A stretch of 64,000 bases of DNA from Streptomyces cadmiisoli (lineage in GTDB: Bacteria; Actinomycetota; Actinomycetes; Streptomycetales; Streptomycetaceae). Shown here in pieces: positions 9,020 through 18,500 of this stretch. Position 1 is the first letter of the stretch. Each line of letters begins with the position of its first letter. The DNA lies in assembly GCF_003261055.1 (NCBI RefSeq), contig NZ_CP030074.1:496001-560000 (forward strand). The letters run 5' to 3'. Under the pieces are notes generated by a model. It made no database searches, was not told the origin of the DNA, and worked only from the letters and a program-made list of their open reading frames with translations. The translations under genes and the position numbers were made by a program.

Positions 9020-9988
9020 GTGACTCCCATACCCAGACCGCGTGTTGCCCTGCCGGTCGCCGCCGTCACCGCGGCCGGTGCGCTGGCGCTCGCCGGGTGC
9101 TCCGAGGGCGGCAAGGACTCCTCCGAGCCCGACTCGGCTTCGACCGGCTCCACCGCTTCCTCCGCAGACGGCGCGTCGTCCCCGGCGGTCGCCGAGAACG
9201 GCGTACTGACGATTCCTCAGAACGTCGACGAGGAGAGCAAGAAGGAGTATCTGCTCGAGAACGCCATCGCGGCCTGCATGCGGGCCAAGGGATTCACCTA
9301 CACCCCGCACGTGGTGGCGACCACCGACGAGACGACGATCCCGGTGGACGGCGAGAGCTACGACCTGGCGAAGAAGTTCCGAGCGAAGTACGGGTACGGC
9401 TTCACCTACGCCCGGGTCGTCTATCCGAACGACGCCAACGTCCCCGGTTCGGAGGCCAATACGGAGCAGCACGCCACGGAGCATCCCGACCAGGCGTATC
9501 TGGACGCGCTGTCCCCGGCCCAGCGGCAGGCCTATGACAAGGCGAGGGGCGGCATGGCCCAAGCTGTGAACGGCAAGAAGCGGATGTCCCCGGGGTGTTT
9601 GACGGACGCGTTCTCGAAGGTTCACGGGTCGGGAAAGTCCGAGTCCGAGATCGAACGCGAGCGGGCCGCCTCCGAGACGAAGGACCTTGAGGCTCGGCAG
9701 GCGCTCGACGGGGACCCGCAGTTGGTGTCCCTGGCCCAGGACTTCGCGTCCTGTCTGCGTGGCGAGGGCATCGTGGTCACCACCACACAGCCGACCGCCA
9801 TCGGGGACATGGTGAAGTTCCAGGTGAACGAGCAGGCGGATGACGTGGACGAGGTGGACGAGGAGACCGCCAGGGCAAGGCTGGCCCAGGAGATCAACAC
9901 CGCCCTCAAGGATCTGGAATGCGGCAAGAAGTTCCGCGCCGCGTACTTCCCGAAGCTGGCTGAGAACCCCTTCTTCGGAAACGGATGA
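9020..9988 (+). CDS. Secreted lipoprotein of unknown function
   Basis: A 322-residue predicted lipoprotein. After a short basic N-terminus the hydrophobic segment ends in the lipobox LALAGC, followed by a Ser/Thr-rich linker and a soluble, charged domain. The domain has four later cysteines in C-M-R, C-L, C-L-R and C-G-K contexts, which could pair. The GTG at 9020 is chosen because the signal peptide then has normal length; a longer in-frame reading upstream has no support. In other actinobacteria similar lipoproteins precede peptidoglycan-binding and ABC exporter genes. Here it is coupled by an ATGA overlap to a chimeric gene instead. Confidence 0.8.
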   Translation: MTPIPRPRVALPVAAVTAAGALALAGCSEGGKDSSEPDSASTGSTASSADGASSPAVAENGVLTIPQNVDEESKKEYLLENAIAACMRAKGFTYTPHVVATTDETTIPVDGESYDLAKKFRAKYGYGFTYARVVYPNDANVPGSEANTEQHATEHPDQAYLDALSPAQRQAYDKARGGMAQAVNGKKRMSPGCLTDAFSKVHGSGKSESEIERERAASETKDLEARQALDGDPQLVSLAQDFASCLRGEGIVVTTTQPTAIGDMVKFQVNEQADDVDEVDEETARARLAQEINTALKDLECGKKFRAAYFPKLAENPFFGNG

Positions 9989-10410
9989 GCCGCCCTCGCA
10001 GCGGCCCAGCAGGCCGCGGACGACAGGTCGCCGTCGTCCTCGGCGTGGTGGCCGCGATCGGCGCGGGCGGCTGGTTCACCGGTACGCCGACGCAGTCGGC
10101 CGCCGACGCCGCGACCGTGGCGTCCCAGGGAACGGGACGTCCGAGCACCCCGGAGCGCGGGTCGCTTCCCGAGGTGGCGGCGCCGCAGGACCGGTACGTG
10201 CGGGCGGATCCGGAACGTACCGTCCGGCAGGCGCTGCGGCGCCTGCCGGCCCGGCAGCGGGCCGTCGTGGTGCTGCGGTACCTGGAGGACCGCAGCGTGG
10301 AGGAGACCGCGACACTGCTCAACTGCACGCCGGAAACGGTCAGGAGCCAGGCCGCCAACGCCCTGCGCACGCTGCGCGGCACTCTGCCGAATCCGGTCGG
10401 TCCACCGTGA
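9985..10410 (+). CDS. Chimeric ORF: membrane anchor fused to sigma-70 region 4
   Basis: A 141-residue frame starting in an ATGA overlap with the lipoprotein gene. Residues about 1-40 are a basic start plus one membrane span (VAVVLGVVAAIGAGGWF), like the beginning of a periplasmic adaptor or peptidoglycan-binding protein. From about residue 68 the sequence is unmistakably ECF sigma region 4, SigE-like: LRRLPARQRAVVVLRYLED, SVEETATLLNCTPETVRSQ and a final ALRTLRGTLP. Region 2 is absent, so it cannot be a working sigma factor. I infer a deletion that joined the start of one gene to the end of another. It may be expressed from the lipoprotein operon. Confidence 0.7.
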   Translation: MSRPRSGPAGRGRQVAVVLGVVAAIGAGGWFTGTPTQSAADAATVASQGTGRPSTPERGSLPEVAAPQDRYVRADPERTVRQALRRLPARQRAVVVLRYLEDRSVEETATLLNCTPETVRSQAANALRTLRGTLPNPVGPP

Positions 10411-10490
10411 CCTTGCGCAGTGCTCCGCCCTTCACCGCCTAGGAGCAGCGCACCTTGACCTAGCCCCGACTTCGACTTGACCGCTCGGCG

Positions 10491-11471
10491 TCAGCGCAAT
10501 CCGTACGCTCGGGCGAGTACGCCCACCGTCGCGGCCATGGCCTCGCGCAGGTCGACAGGTGACACCACCTCCACATCGATACCGAGCCGCAGCAGCTCCC
10601 CGCAGGCGTGGTCGGTGCTCTCGATCGGGATGACAGCCTCGACCCACCCCTCGTCCCCGACGGGGGTCGAGGTGGAGTCGACTGCCCGGACCACCGTCCC
10701 GGGGACGTTGTCGGGCAGGCGGCGGCGTCCGCGCGGGGACAGCCGGATGGTGGCTGTGCCCGTGTAGCGGCGTGCCTCGAAGTCGTCGAGATACGAAGTC
10801 CAGTACGCCGCCAGGTCGAAACCCTGCGGCCGGTCGAAACACTCGTCACTCAACACCGCGTCAAGGACCTGGCTGACCCGGTAAGCAGCGATCCGACCGC
10901 CCTCGGCTGCGGCAACGGCGTACCAGACACCGGATTTGAGGACCAAACCGTAGGGGCGCAGGCGGCGATCGACCTCCTGCGGAGCGCGCCAACGGCGATA
11001 GCGCACATCCACCGCACGCCGTGTGAGCACAGCGTCGACGAACAGGGGCAGATGCGGTGTCTGTTCGGTTTCCCGGTACCAGCCGGGAGCGTCGACGTGG
11101 AAGACAGCCGCGGTCCGTGTGGCTTCCTCGCGCGGTCCCGTCGGCAGCGCGGCGAGCAGCTTCAGCCGCGCCGCCGTCACCTCCGCCGTCAGGCCCAGGT
11201 CGGCGGCGGGACCGGGCAGTCCGGCGAAGAAGAGTGCCCGTGCCTCGCCCTCGGTCATCCCGGTGAGGCGGGTGCGGTAGCCGTCGAGCAGTTGATAGCC
11301 GCCCCCCGGGCCCGGCTCCGCGTAGACCGGGACACCGGCGGCCTGCAGTCGCGCCAGGTCACGGTAGGCAGTCCGCACGGACACACCGAGCTCGTCGGCG
11401 ATCCCTCGGGCGGATATACGGCCACGAGCTTGCAGCAACAACAGCAGCGACAGCAGTCGACCGGCAGACAT
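10491..11471 (-). CDS. WYL-domain HTH transcriptional regulator
   Basis: A 326-residue YafY-type regulator. The N-terminal DeoR-like helix-turn-helix contains RISARGIADELGVSVRTAYR and the wing ..AGVPVYAEPGPGGGYQLLDGY. The middle and C-terminal WYL domain has RRLRPYGLVLKSGVWYAVA, where VWYAVA is the WYL-equivalent strand, and ends with a WCX-like region. I chose the ATG at 11471 since GAGGAGAA precedes it; an upstream in-frame extension overlaps the divergent NIPSNAP gene and is rejected. WYL proteins often sense nucleotides or stress. The divergent neighbour is the likely target by position. Confidence 0.9.
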   Translation of the reverse strand: MSAGRLLSLLLLLQARGRISARGIADELGVSVRTAYRDLARLQAAGVPVYAEPGPGGGYQLLDGYRTRLTGMTEGEARALFFAGLPGPAADLGLTAEVTAARLKLLAALPTGPREEATRTAAVFHVDAPGWYRETEQTPHLPLFVDAVLTRRAVDVRYRRWRAPQEVDRRLRPYGLVLKSGVWYAVAAAEGGRIAAYRVSQVLDAVLSDECFDRPQGFDLAAYWTSYLDDFEARRYTGTATIRLSPRGRRRLPDNVPGTVVRAVDSTSTPVGDEGWVEAVIPIESTDHACGELLRLGIDVEVVSPVDLREAMAATVGVLARAYGLR

Positions 11472-11603
11472 GGGCGCATTCTCCTCGGAAACCCTGACAG
11501 GACGTGGCACACGGACCCCATAGCGTCGATCGGCGTCCGGCCGGTTCGGATCGAGCGGTCGGAAGTCCACACCTGGACGAGAGCAGCGAAGAGGAGTTGC
11601 ACC

Positions 11604-12344
11604 GTGTTCCCCACCGGCCCTGTCGACGGACCCGCCGTGATCGAGCTTCGCCAGTACACCTTGCGTCCCGGTCGGCGCGACGAACTCATCGAGCTGTTCG
11701 ACCGGGAGTTCGTCGAAACGCAGGAGGAGACCGGGATGGCCGTACTCGGCCAGTTCCGGGATCTCGACGATCCGGACCGCTTCGTCTGGTTGCGAGGGTT
11801 CCGGGACATGGCGGCACGGCATCGTGCGCTGACGGACTTCTACGGCGGACCCGTCTGGGCCGAGCACGGTCCCCGGGCCAACGCCACCATGGTCGACTCC
11901 GACGACGTCCTGCTGCTGCGGCCGCTGTCGGCCGGGAGCGGTTTCGCCGTGCGCCCGTCCGAACGGCTGCGAGCCGGTTCTCCCGCACCGGACCGGATCG
12001 TGTCCGCCACCGTCTGGTCCTTCCCGACCGGACGGTCCGACGGTGTCGCACTCATCCGGGACGGTCTAGTGCCTCTGCTCGGCGAGACGGGCCCGGCGCC
12101 GCTCGCCGTCCTGACCACCGAACCGGCGCACAACACATTCCCCAGGCTGCCGGTCCGCACCGGCGAGAACGTCGCCGCGGTCTTCACCTCCCATCCCGAC
12201 GAGCGTGCGTATCGCCTGCACCGTGCCGAGGTGCGGGCGCACCCCCGCGCACGGAACGAGGTACTGCCCCTCATCGAGAAGGAGCAGGCAGCGGCACCCC
12301 GGACCCTGCGGCTGGCGCCCACGGGCCGCTCACTCATCTCCTGA
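11604..12344 (+). CDS. NIPSNAP-family protein
   Basis: A 246-residue protein with two ferredoxin-like NIPSNAP modules. The first begins VIELRQYTLRPGRRDELIELFDREF, split here by family convention into the strand ELRQYTLRPG and the following helix. A GMAVLGQFRDLDDPDRFVWL stretch follows, as in the family. The second half (from about 130) is a more divergent repeat. The GTG start at 11604 has GAGGAG 7 bases upstream. It is divergent from the WYL regulator, with 132 bp between starts. NIPSNAP proteins are small dimeric alpha/beta barrels with poorly known chemistry, so no reaction is claimed. Confidence 0.87.
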   Translation: MFPTGPVDGPAVIELRQYTLRPGRRDELIELFDREFVETQEETGMAVLGQFRDLDDPDRFVWLRGFRDMAARHRALTDFYGGPVWAEHGPRANATMVDSDDVLLLRPLSAGSGFAVRPSERLRAGSPAPDRIVSATVWSFPTGRSDGVALIRDGLVPLLGETGPAPLAVLTTEPAHNTFPRLPVRTGENVAAVFTSHPDERAYRLHRAEVRAHPRARNEVLPLIEKEQAAAPRTLRLAPTGRSLIS

Positions 12345-12716
12345 CCGCCCAGCCCACGACTCGGGTGAGGCAGGCCCAGTCCTACGGGGCTCGATCGGGG
12401 GCCCGACATGCCGGGGCAGCGACGAGGATCCGGCCGATCCCGCGTCGAGAGCGGCGATGCGCTCGGGGCGGTCGCGGATCAGCGCGCGGCCGCTTCCGAA
12501 AGGTGTGGGCCGAGTCACATGTCGACTGCTCCCGGCGCCGCGCACCGCTCCCGCGGGCACTCCGTGAGCGTTGTGTACGTCACACACCGGGGCCCTCGGC
12601 CCGCTTCCGCCGGGGACCGTCCCGTCCGGCATGGTCCACATCACATTCCGATCGACGCCGCCGTGCACCCACAATGTCCGTCAACCATTTGGCGCATATG
12701 GGAGCACAGGCGACAC
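12345..12716. other. Intergenic region, no gene seen
   Basis: This 372-base gap separates the NIPSNAP gene from the secreted hydrolase gene. Possible frames on both strands lack ribosome sites and family resemblance. A short dyad, TGTGT-ACGTC-ACACA, occurs at about 12573-12587 and could be an operator. Nothing else is evident. Confidence 0.4.
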
Positions 12717-13577
12717 ATGATGCGAAACCGAATCCCCAGGCGTGCTCTGGCCGTGGCGGCGGCCGCGGGAGCGGTGACGTCGGTGGGCGCGGGCCAGGTG
12801 TACGCGGCCCCGTCCGCGCCGTCCGCGCCACGGGTCAGCTGCGTGTCGGCGAAGGCCGGGCTCGCGGCGGAGCTGCAGCGCGACATCACGGCGGCGCTGG
12901 ACCGGCAGGACGCGACCACCGCGGTGTCGCTGCGGGACCGGACCACCGGGACCCTGTGCACCTTGCGCCCGGACCAGCGGTTCGACTCCGCGAGCACCGT
13001 CAAGGTGACCGTCCTGGCGGCACTGCTGCGGGACGTGCACCAGCAGGGACGGCACCTCACCGACCGTGAGGCCCGGCTCGCGCGGGAGATGATCACGGAG
13101 TCGGACAACAACGCGACGGCGGCACTGTGGAAGCAGCTGGGGCGTGCCAAGGTCGAGGCCTTCCTCGCCGCTGCCGGGATGAACGAGACCGTACTCGGCG
13201 AAGGCCGCTTCTGGGGGCTCACCCAGATCACGGCGCGCGACGAGCAGAAGCTGATGGATCTGGTCTCCACCCGCAACCGCGTGCTGAGTGACGCCGCACG
13301 CGGCCACATACTCAAGCTGATGTCCGAGGTGGTCCCCGAGCAGCGCTGGGGCACCCCTGCGGGCGCTCCGGCGAGTGCGACCGTCCACGTGAAGAACGGC
13401 TGGCTGTCACGTACCGAGCACGGCTGGCGGGTGCACAGCCTGGGTGTCTTCACCGGTGGCAAGCACGACTACTCCCTGACCGTGCTCACCGAGGACGCCT
13501 CGACGATGAAGGCGGGCATCAAGGTGGTCGAGGCTGTGGCGCGTGCCGTGCACGGGGATCTCGCCGCGGCGGTCTGA
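12717..13577 (+). CDS. Secreted serine hydrolase, class A beta-lactamase fold
   Basis: A 286-residue exported protein. The N-terminus is a Sec/Tat-like signal (RNRIPRRALAVAAAAGAV, cleavage near VYAA). The fold motifs are the nucleophile S-T-V-K (near residue 93, in FDSASTVKVTVL), the S-D-N triad (near 128, in ITESDNNATA) and K-N-G in place of K-T-G (near 226, VKNGWL). The omega-loop Glu-x-x-Leu-Asn motif needed for deacylation in true class A enzymes is not seen between SDN and KNG. I therefore call a beta-lactamase-related hydrolase or penicillin-binding protein rather than a resistance enzyme. ATG at 12717 or 12720. Confidence 0.85.
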   Translation: MMRNRIPRRALAVAAAAGAVTSVGAGQVYAAPSAPSAPRVSCVSAKAGLAAELQRDITAALDRQDATTAVSLRDRTTGTLCTLRPDQRFDSASTVKVTVLAALLRDVHQQGRHLTDREARLAREMITESDNNATAALWKQLGRAKVEAFLAAAGMNETVLGEGRFWGLTQITARDEQKLMDLVSTRNRVLSDAARGHILKLMSEVVPEQRWGTPAGAPASATVHVKNGWLSRTEHGWRVHSLGVFTGGKHDYSLTVLTEDASTMKAGIKVVEAVARAVHGDLAAAV

Positions 13578-13732
13578 CCGACGCGGCGGGCGAGGGCGCA
13601 ACGGGCACCGTCCGGCGGAACCGAGTGACCCTGCTCGCCCACCGTAGAGATGCGGGTGTCCTGCTTGCCGGCTGGGTTCTCGACAACTCGACGGCCGCCG
13701 GCAACCCCTCCCGAGCCAACTGCGCCCACCGC

Positions 13733-14371
13733 TCACTCCGCCCCGCTCGCCGTGATCGGTCCGGTCCTGGGGGCCACGCACTTCTCGACGTCGGTCTGCT
13801 CACCGGCCGCCGAACCGTCCAGACAGAGCCTGCCGCCGTCCACGCGCAGGTCGAGGAGGAACCGCGTGGTCGTGCCGGAGTGCGCGAGCCGATGGATGCG
13901 GTCGTCGATGTAGCCGAGGTTGTTGAGGATCTCGCGGACCTCGTCCGGGGTGGGGTCGTCCACTTCCCAGAGCGCCTGGGCGATCCGCTGCTCGTGGTGG
14001 GCGCTCGCGCACCAGTCGCGGGCATCCAGTTCCAGTTCAGCCTCCGTCGTGGGAGCGAGGGGTGCCTCTAGGGCCTCGGTCCTCGGATCGTCGGTCGGCA
14101 GCGTCCGCGCCGGCGGGGGGCTCGATGGGCAGGATCGCGCGATTTCTCTCAGCATCGCGGTGAAAGCCGCCTGTTGAGCGGCGTCGGTCGGCGCCTCGGC
14201 GTTCCGGGCGCCGACTGCCCCGGCGGGTTCGCCACGCGATCCGGCGGCATCCGTCGTCTCGGTGCCGCAGCCGGCGAGTGCCAGAGCGGCGAGGGCTGTC
14301 ACCGCGAGAGCTCGCCGCGGCCGGCGCGGAGAGCGGGCAAATATCCTCGTCAGGGCGGGTGTTCGCGTCAT
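13733..14371 (-). CDS. Secreted lipoprotein of unknown function
   Basis: A 212-residue lipoprotein. A basic start (RIFARSPRRPRRALAV) leads to a hydrophobic segment and the lipobox LALAGC, then a Gly/Ala/Thr linker. The globular part has an acidic helical region with DARDWCASAHHEQRIAQALW and a C-terminal strand region with TRFLLDLRVDGGRLCLDG, where two cysteines could bond with a third in EKCVAP. The ATG has GGAAG 9 bases upstream. A 14-bp palindrome lies 36 bases upstream of the start. I do not recognise the family. Confidence 0.78.
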   Translation of the reverse strand: MTRTPALTRIFARSPRRPRRALAVTALAALALAGCGTETTDAAGSRGEPAGAVGARNAEAPTDAAQQAAFTAMLREIARSCPSSPPPARTLPTDDPRTEALEAPLAPTTEAELELDARDWCASAHHEQRIAQALWEVDDPTPDEVREILNNLGYIDDRIHRLAHSGTTTRFLLDLRVDGGRLCLDGSAAGEQTDVEKCVAPRTGPITASGAE

Positions 14372-14406
14372 GCGCACAGCTTCCGGCCGAGCCGCTCGCC
14401 AGGCAT

Positions 14407-14466
14407 GAGTACGCGTACTCAACACGGACTGGTACTCGACGAGGACTGGTACTCGACGAGGACTGG
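14407..14466. promoter_or_regulatory. 14-bp palindrome plus 17-bp tandem repeats upstream of a lipoprotein gene
   Basis: Bases 14407-14420 form the perfect palindrome GAGTACGCGTACTC. Directly beside it, two exact copies of a 17-base unit (14427-14443 and 14444-14460), with the first six bases of a third, each contain another TACTCG half-site. The cluster sits 36-95 bases upstream of the minus-strand lipoprotein start, where an operator would act. Its role as a protein-binding site is inferred. Confidence 0.5.
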
Positions 14467-14571
14467 ATGCGCCGGTGTGGTCGTAGGGCATGACCGTGCC
14501 GAGACCGATCTCCGGTGGGCCTATGAGGCCGCCCGGAAGACCCGTGCCTCCTGTGAGGGTGGCTTCGCGGG

Positions 14572-14841
14572 TCAGGGCCCCCAGAGGCACACCTTCGCGG
14601 CCGACCAGTCGAGCTCCCAGCCGGGTCGCAGTCCGCGTGCGGCCCAAGCGCCGGGTTCCGCGTCGGGGATCTGCCGGCCGGCTTCGAGAGCGGCGAAGGC
14701 CTGGTCGTACACCTGGCGGGCCAGTTGCAGCGCGTGCAGGCTGGAAGCCGCCTCGCCGGTGAAGACGTGCACTCCGTGCAGTGCCGGATTCCTGTCGTGG
14801 TGCGTCGGTACGTCGACCTGAAAGAGATCTTGATACGGCAT
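14572..14841 (-). CDS. Small hypothetical protein, 89 aa
   Basis: An 89-residue protein beginning MPYQDLFQVDVPTHHD, with GAAGGGAG 8-9 bases before the ATG, so translation is well supported. It has a helical centre (SLHALQLARQVYDQAFAALE) and a C-terminus rich in Trp and Ala (PGAWAARGLRPGWELDWSA). No signal peptide or membrane span. The family is not recognised. It precedes the lipoprotein gene on the same strand with about 200 bases between, so co-transcription is possible. Confidence 0.6.
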   Translation of the reverse strand: MPYQDLFQVDVPTHHDRNPALHGVHVFTGEAASSLHALQLARQVYDQAFAALEAGRQIPDAEPGAWAARGLRPGWELDWSAAKVCLWGP

Positions 14842-15551
14842 GACGGTGTGTCTCCCTTCCGACGCCGTCGGTGAACGTCGCGGTGGTCCGCACCGGGCAC
14901 GTCAGGGGCGACGCGGCGAGCCGTGCCACCCCGCTGGCCAGGCCATTCGTTCGATCGGGACCACATCTGTGTGGCTGTGCGGTCCAGCATTGCCCTGATC
15001 GCGGCATTTCGGATCGGGGGTTCTCCCCAGTCCAGCCGGTTCGCCGGGGGCAGGCACTCACCGTCAGGGGCCGGGACGTCGCGCCTCTCACCAACCGTGG
15101 CGTCTCGGTAACCATGTGCAGCGGGGAGCGCTCACCGAAGAGGATTCCAGCGCGTGACGTCAGTGCACGCCGGTGGGGCACTTCAGCGTTCAGCAGACGG
15201 TCGACCGCGCCTACCGGCATCGCGGCGCCTGAAGCACAAGGCGACCACACCGCGGCCCGAATCGGCCGCAGCAGCACGGCGGGTGTCAAAGGCCTCAGGT
15301 CCCTGGCACCCGCCGTGCCATGTCCTGGGGGCCTGCGAAAACCGGTCCGGGGAGTTCGGGAACCCGGCGGCCCGGATCGACAGGTAAGAGGAGTCCGAGC
15401 CAAGAGATCCGGCCTGTGCCGGAAGGAACCGATGGGAGCAGATCAGCGGCGTCCGGCCGCGTGGGGAGCCCGACTCCCCCTTCCCGTTCCACCTCTACCC
15501 CTTTTCCGCCGGGACCGGCCGCTTTGCCGTGCCCGGAAAGAAAGGCATGCC
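14842..15551. other. Long leader region of S8 peptidase gene with decayed sigma/CU044_5270 junction
   Basis: No convincing gene in these 710 bases. The one recognisable item is near 15358-15440, where the sequence parallels the junction between the ECF sigma gene and its partner at 19963-20050 (described separately). The rest may be promoter and leader for the S8 peptidase. Confidence 0.5.
15358..15440 (+). promoter_or_regulatory. Copy of the sigma/CU044_5270 junction with putative ECF promoter
   Basis: A 21-base stretch at 15371-15391 is identical to 19975-19995, and the similarity continues to a GGAACCGATG-type ribosome-site/start at 15425-15434. The copy no longer encodes the downstream protein. 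It includes GGGAAC at 15358-15363 and CAGGTAA at 15381-15387, 17 bases apart, matching the box before the ECF sigma gene. It lies about 165 bases upstream of the S8 peptidase start. It could be a promoter read by that sigma factor or merely the relic of a duplicated locus. Confidence 0.5.
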
Positions 15552-18500
15552 GTGAAGCACAAGAGACGAGCGCCGGTCGTGGCGTTCGCCCCGCTCACCG
15601 CCGTCGCCGTGGCCACCGCCCTGCTGAGCGGCGCGGCCGTCGTCCAGGCCGCGCTGGGCGACGACGCAACGGGTACCGGACTGCGTTCCGGGCCCGCGTT
15701 CGGCGTGGGCCCCGGTTCCGGCGGCACCGCGCGGACGGTCACCCTGGTCACCGGCGACAAGGTGACCACGGACGCGGACGGCAACGTCGTCGGCGTGACG
15801 GCGGCCGACGGCCGGGAGGGCATGGCCTTCCGCATCTCCCGAGCAGCCGACGGGCACACCTACGCCGTACCGCGTGACGCCGAGCGCCTCATCGCGGACG
15901 GCACCGCCGACCGGCAACTGTTCGACGTGACACGGCTGCTGAACTTCGGATACGACGACTCCTCGCGGTCCGATCTGCCGCTCATCGTCACCTACACCGA
16001 GGACGGCCCCGTCGCGGCGCGTGCCCTGTCGGACTCCGGCGCCCGGGTCACCAGGGACCTGCCCAGCGTCAACGGCGACGCCGTGCGCGCCCGCAAGTCC
16101 GAGGCCGCGACGCTGTGGCGGACCCTCACCGGCAGCGGCGCGAGCGCGCGGTCGGCGGCCGGTGCCACCTCGGCGAGGGTCGAGAAGATCTGGCTCGACG
16201 GCAGGGTCGAGGCGAGTCTGGACCGGAGCACGGCGCAGATCGGCGCCCCCGAGGCCTGGGCGGCAGGCTACGACGGCACGGGCGTCACCGTCGCGGTTCT
16301 GGACACCGGTGTGGACGCGACGCACCCGGACCTGAAGGAACGTATCGGCGCGCAGCAGAACTTCTCCAGGTCACCGGACTCCGTGGACCGCGTGGGCCAT
16401 GGCACCCACGTGGCCTCGACCGTCGCGGGTTCGGGCGCCCGGTCGGGCGGGAAGTACAAGGGCGTCGCACCCGGCGCGCGCATCATCAGCGGCAAGGTCC
16501 TCGACGACAACGGAGAGGGAAGCGCCTCCGGCATCATCGCCGGTATGCAGTGGGCCGTCGCCGAGGGCGCGAAGGTGGTCAACCTCAGCCTCGGCGGCGA
16601 GGACACCCCGGAGACCGACCCGGTCGAGCAGGCCGTGAACGAGCTGTCGGCGGACTCCGGCGCCCTCTTCGTCGTCGCCGCGGGCAACAGTGGCCCGGCC
16701 GCGGCCACGATCGGCACCCCGGGCAGCGCCGCCGCCGCGCTCACCGTGGGCGCGGTGGACCGGGCGGACGGCATCGCCGACTTCTCCAGCCGGGGCCTGA
16801 CCGCCGACGGTTCCCTCAAGCCCGACCTCACCGCCCCCGGCGTGGACATCGTCGCCGCGAAGGCGGCCGAGGGGGTGGAGGGCGGCCCGGCGTCCGACGG
16901 CTATGTGTCGATGAGCGGTACGTCGATGGCCTCGCCGCATGTCGCGGGCGCCGCCGCGATCCTCGCCCAGCGGCACCCGGACTGGACCGGCGAGAGGATC
17001 AAGGCCGCCCTCACCGGTTCCGCGGTGGCCACGCCCGGTCTCTCCGGACTCGCTCAAGGCACGGGCCGCACCGACCTCGCGCGGGCCATGGGCCAGCGGG
17101 TGACGAGCAGCCCCTCACTCGGCTTCGGCACCGCCCGGTGGCCGCACACCGACGACAAGCCCGTCACCAGGGAGATCACTTACCGCAACGACGGCGACGA
17201 GCCCGTCACGCTCGACCTGGCCCCCGAGGCGTTCGGTGAGGGCGGCGAGCCGGCCGCCGAGGGCATGTTCGTCGTCTCGCCGAAGCGGCTCACGATCGCG
17301 GCGGGCGGTACGGCGACCGCTGCTGTGACCGCCGACACCCGCGCGGGAACGGCCGACGGCGCGTTCGGCGGTTCCGTGACCGCGACGGACGGCGACATCG
17401 TCGTGCGGACCGCCCTCGGCGTGCACCGCGAGTCCGAGTCCTACGACCTGACCATCAGGCACCTGGACCTGCGGGGCAAGCCCACCGGCGACTCCGAGAC
17501 CGGTGTCTACGGCCTGGACGGCAGCATCTGGCAGGACCACTCCGACCACACGGACGGAGAGTTCACGCTGCGGCTGCCCAAGGGCCGCTACACCCTGGAG
17601 GGCCGCGTCTCGACCGGAGCCGACCCCGACGACGGGAAGCTCGCCCTGCTGCTGCACCCGAAGTTCGCGCTGACCCGGGACACCACGCTGGTCATGGACG
17701 CCCGCAAGGCAAAGCCCGTCCGGATCACCGTGCCCGACAGCGCGGCGAAGCACACCGACGCCACACTCAACTTCGGCGTCGACATCGGCGGAGCGGGCTA
17801 CACGTCCACGTACATCATGGGCAGCTTCGGCAACCTGCGCGTCGGGCAGCTCGGAGCGCGCGTACCGGCCCGCGAGGCGTTCGCGCAGTACAACGGGACC
17901 TGGACCCGTGGCACGGTGAACTACCGTCCGGCCTGGAACCGCACCGGTGACCTCTCCGGATTCACCGTGAAGCTGCAGCGCCAGAACTTCGCCGAGCTGG
18001 AGCTCACCCTCGGCGAGCCCGCCACCGGCAAGACCGGGAGCCTCAGTGCCGCGCCCCTGATGCCCAACGGTGCCTGGGTCGACTTCAACTCGGATAGGGG
18101 CGCACTGCCACGCACCGTCGCCGACTACGTCCTGCCGGGCGCGAAGTGGCAGTACGCGGTCAACCAGTACGGCGCTTCGGACGCGGACGGCGAACCGCGG
18201 TGGGAGGGCAGCCAGACGGTCACCGCGCCCAGGTCCTACAGCGCGGGCAAGCAGTACACGCAGCGCTTCAACATCGGCGTCTTCGGTCCGCACCTCTACA
18301 CCGCCGGTCCGGAGTCCTCGGGAGCGGTCCGGCTCGGCGACGGCTTCTCCGCCCATGTGCCGCTGTTCTCCGACGGCGCGGGCCATGTGGGTGTCTCTTA
18401 CTACACCAGGGCCAAGAGCGCGCTGTACGCCGACGGCACGCCGGTGTTCACCTCGGACGCGCCCCTGAACGGCGCAGAGCACACCCTCTCTGCCGAGCGG

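Noticed and set aside
10608..11603. Upstream extension of the NIPSNAP protein
   Set aside because: It runs antisense through the WYL regulator gene; the GTG at 11604 has a proper ribosome site.
14871..15551. Upstream extension of the first S8 peptidase
   Set aside because: It would bury the signal peptide 227 residues inside the protein; the GTG at 15552 restores it to the N-terminus.
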